NCBI GenBank assembly: GCA_003586115.2
Contig: QVOM02000053.1
Coordinates: 4,684,700-4,748,699 of the forward strand
Reading direction: 5' to 3'
DNA: 64,000 nucleotides
Source of the DNA: Salvator merianae
Taxonomy: Eukaryota > Chordata > Lepidosauria > Squamata > Teiidae
In this document: positions 63,021-64,000 of the stretch, piece by piece
Position numbering within the stretch: the first letter of the stretch is position 1
How the letters are laid out: every line of letters starts with the position of its first letter
Notes under the pieces: generated by a model
What the model was told of the DNA's origin: nothing
Database searches by the model: none
The model's input: the letters and a program-made list of their open reading frames with translations, nothing else
Position numbers and translations under genes: made by a program

Positions 63021-64000
63021 CAATAGAAACAACAATGAAATATTGGACTAAAATTACAAAGATCCCTCTTATTCTGGTTAACTGTGTGTGTTGTTTAATG
63101 CAAGTGCTTATAAAACCTACAGAAGCACTCCAGTGAAAAAGACATTTTGGAAGAAGAGACCAGGGACTAGAGTTATACAAATTGTGTCAGTAAGTAGGAA
63201 AACTTTATTCAACTGTCTACCAACTATATTTTTAAAATGGGATGAGGGAAACCAGAAGTGATGGTTGGTACTCCTAACTGAGGGTTTCCAGTTACCAGCA
63301 CAACTTCTGTAAGTCAATTTTGGCCAGTATAGTTTTGTACTTTACAAGGGAGGCAACATTTTAGCAATTATGTACCAGCAAAATGGCACTAACAAACAAC
63401 ACGTTCTATACACATGTGCATTTCCAAAAACTCCAAAAGACAGAAAACTGATTTAGTTTGCCCAGGACTGTTAAGCGTGGTTATTGTCTGCACTAATCTT
63501 TTTTGGATATAATTCACATGGAAAGAATTTTAATTTTTCTTAACTTTTAAAACCAATGCATGGTAATTAATAAGAGCAAAGGAAAAGAAGTGGAAATATA
63601 TATGAACAGCAGGTGTGTGTAAAAACGGACTACTGAACGTAAATATCAGCCACTGGTAGGAGTAGTTGAAGTGGTCAGCATCAGTAGAAGACCTGAATTT
63701 ACCCAGATAATAAAGCGTTAATTGCCCAGAACTGATAGAGAAAAGTCCAAATCACAGTCTCTCCAGTTTTTATGCTAACATTTTCTGCAGAGAGCAGATT
63801 TTCTTCCACTCTGATATAATGGTGTTTCAAAATATTTCTATCTCTCCCTATTCTGGCTTTTGAAACGCACATTCAGGTTTTAATCACCTGGCAGTGTAAA
63901 AGCAGTTGCAAACAACTTAATCTGGAAACTGCTTTCACTGCCTGATTCCAAGGGGCAAAGCTACTTGATGAAGGGAAGGGAATAACCTGTGCCTTCACTG
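63021..64000. other. AT-rich unique DNA, nothing recognised
   Basis: No repeat or coding signal seen downstream of the BovB 3' end. Confidence 0.5.

Overview
The window looks like intergenic or intronic DNA from a squamate reptile (lizard, gecko or snake). The basis is the repeat content: a decayed BovB/RTE-type LINE, tRNA-derived SINEs, 3' ends of CR1/L2-clade LINEs, Penelope-like repeat arms, several palindromic MITE families, and many long di- to pentanucleotide microsatellites. BovB together with this SINE style argues against birds and crocodilians. The assignment is inference; the species and locus cannot be told from the sequence.

I find no host protein-coding exon I can support. The longest open frames are about 143 codons, fall in repeats or in two opposing frames of the same block, and match no family I recognise. 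No rRNA, functional tRNA gene, CRISPR array or operon is present.

Layout: 1-4.8 kb is AT-rich unique DNA. 4.8-14.5 kb holds a palindromic MITE (with a second copy at 13.6 kb), three arms of a Penelope-like repeat with a hammerhead-ribozyme-like core, a MITE inserted inside one of those cores, a tRNA-SINE, a perfect 25-bp inverted repeat and a GC-rich block. 14.5-26 kb is dominated by microsatellites, a foldback element at 24.2 kb and a TTA-flanked MITE at 25.3 kb. 26-39 kb holds an antisense LINE 3' end, a 100-bp GAA tract and mostly unique DNA. 39-53 kb carries three copies of a second palindromic MITE family, SINEs, an L2-like RT tail and a CR1-like ORF end. 53.5-54.1 kb, 43.1-43.5 kb, 27.8-28.1 kb, 17.1-17.3 kb and 5.5-6.0 kb resemble conserved non-coding elements (homeodomain-type TAATTA cores, no repeat signature). 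57.6 kb is a possible hAT-like MITE, 59.3-60.1 kb an antisense LINE tail, and 60.6-63.0 kb the broken BovB with a second LINE tail nested in it.

The most interesting signals are the hammerhead-like cores in the Penelope-like repeats, one split in its stem-II loop by a MITE that left a TTA duplication, and the hairpin-forming MITE families, which are plausible sources of small RNA hairpins.
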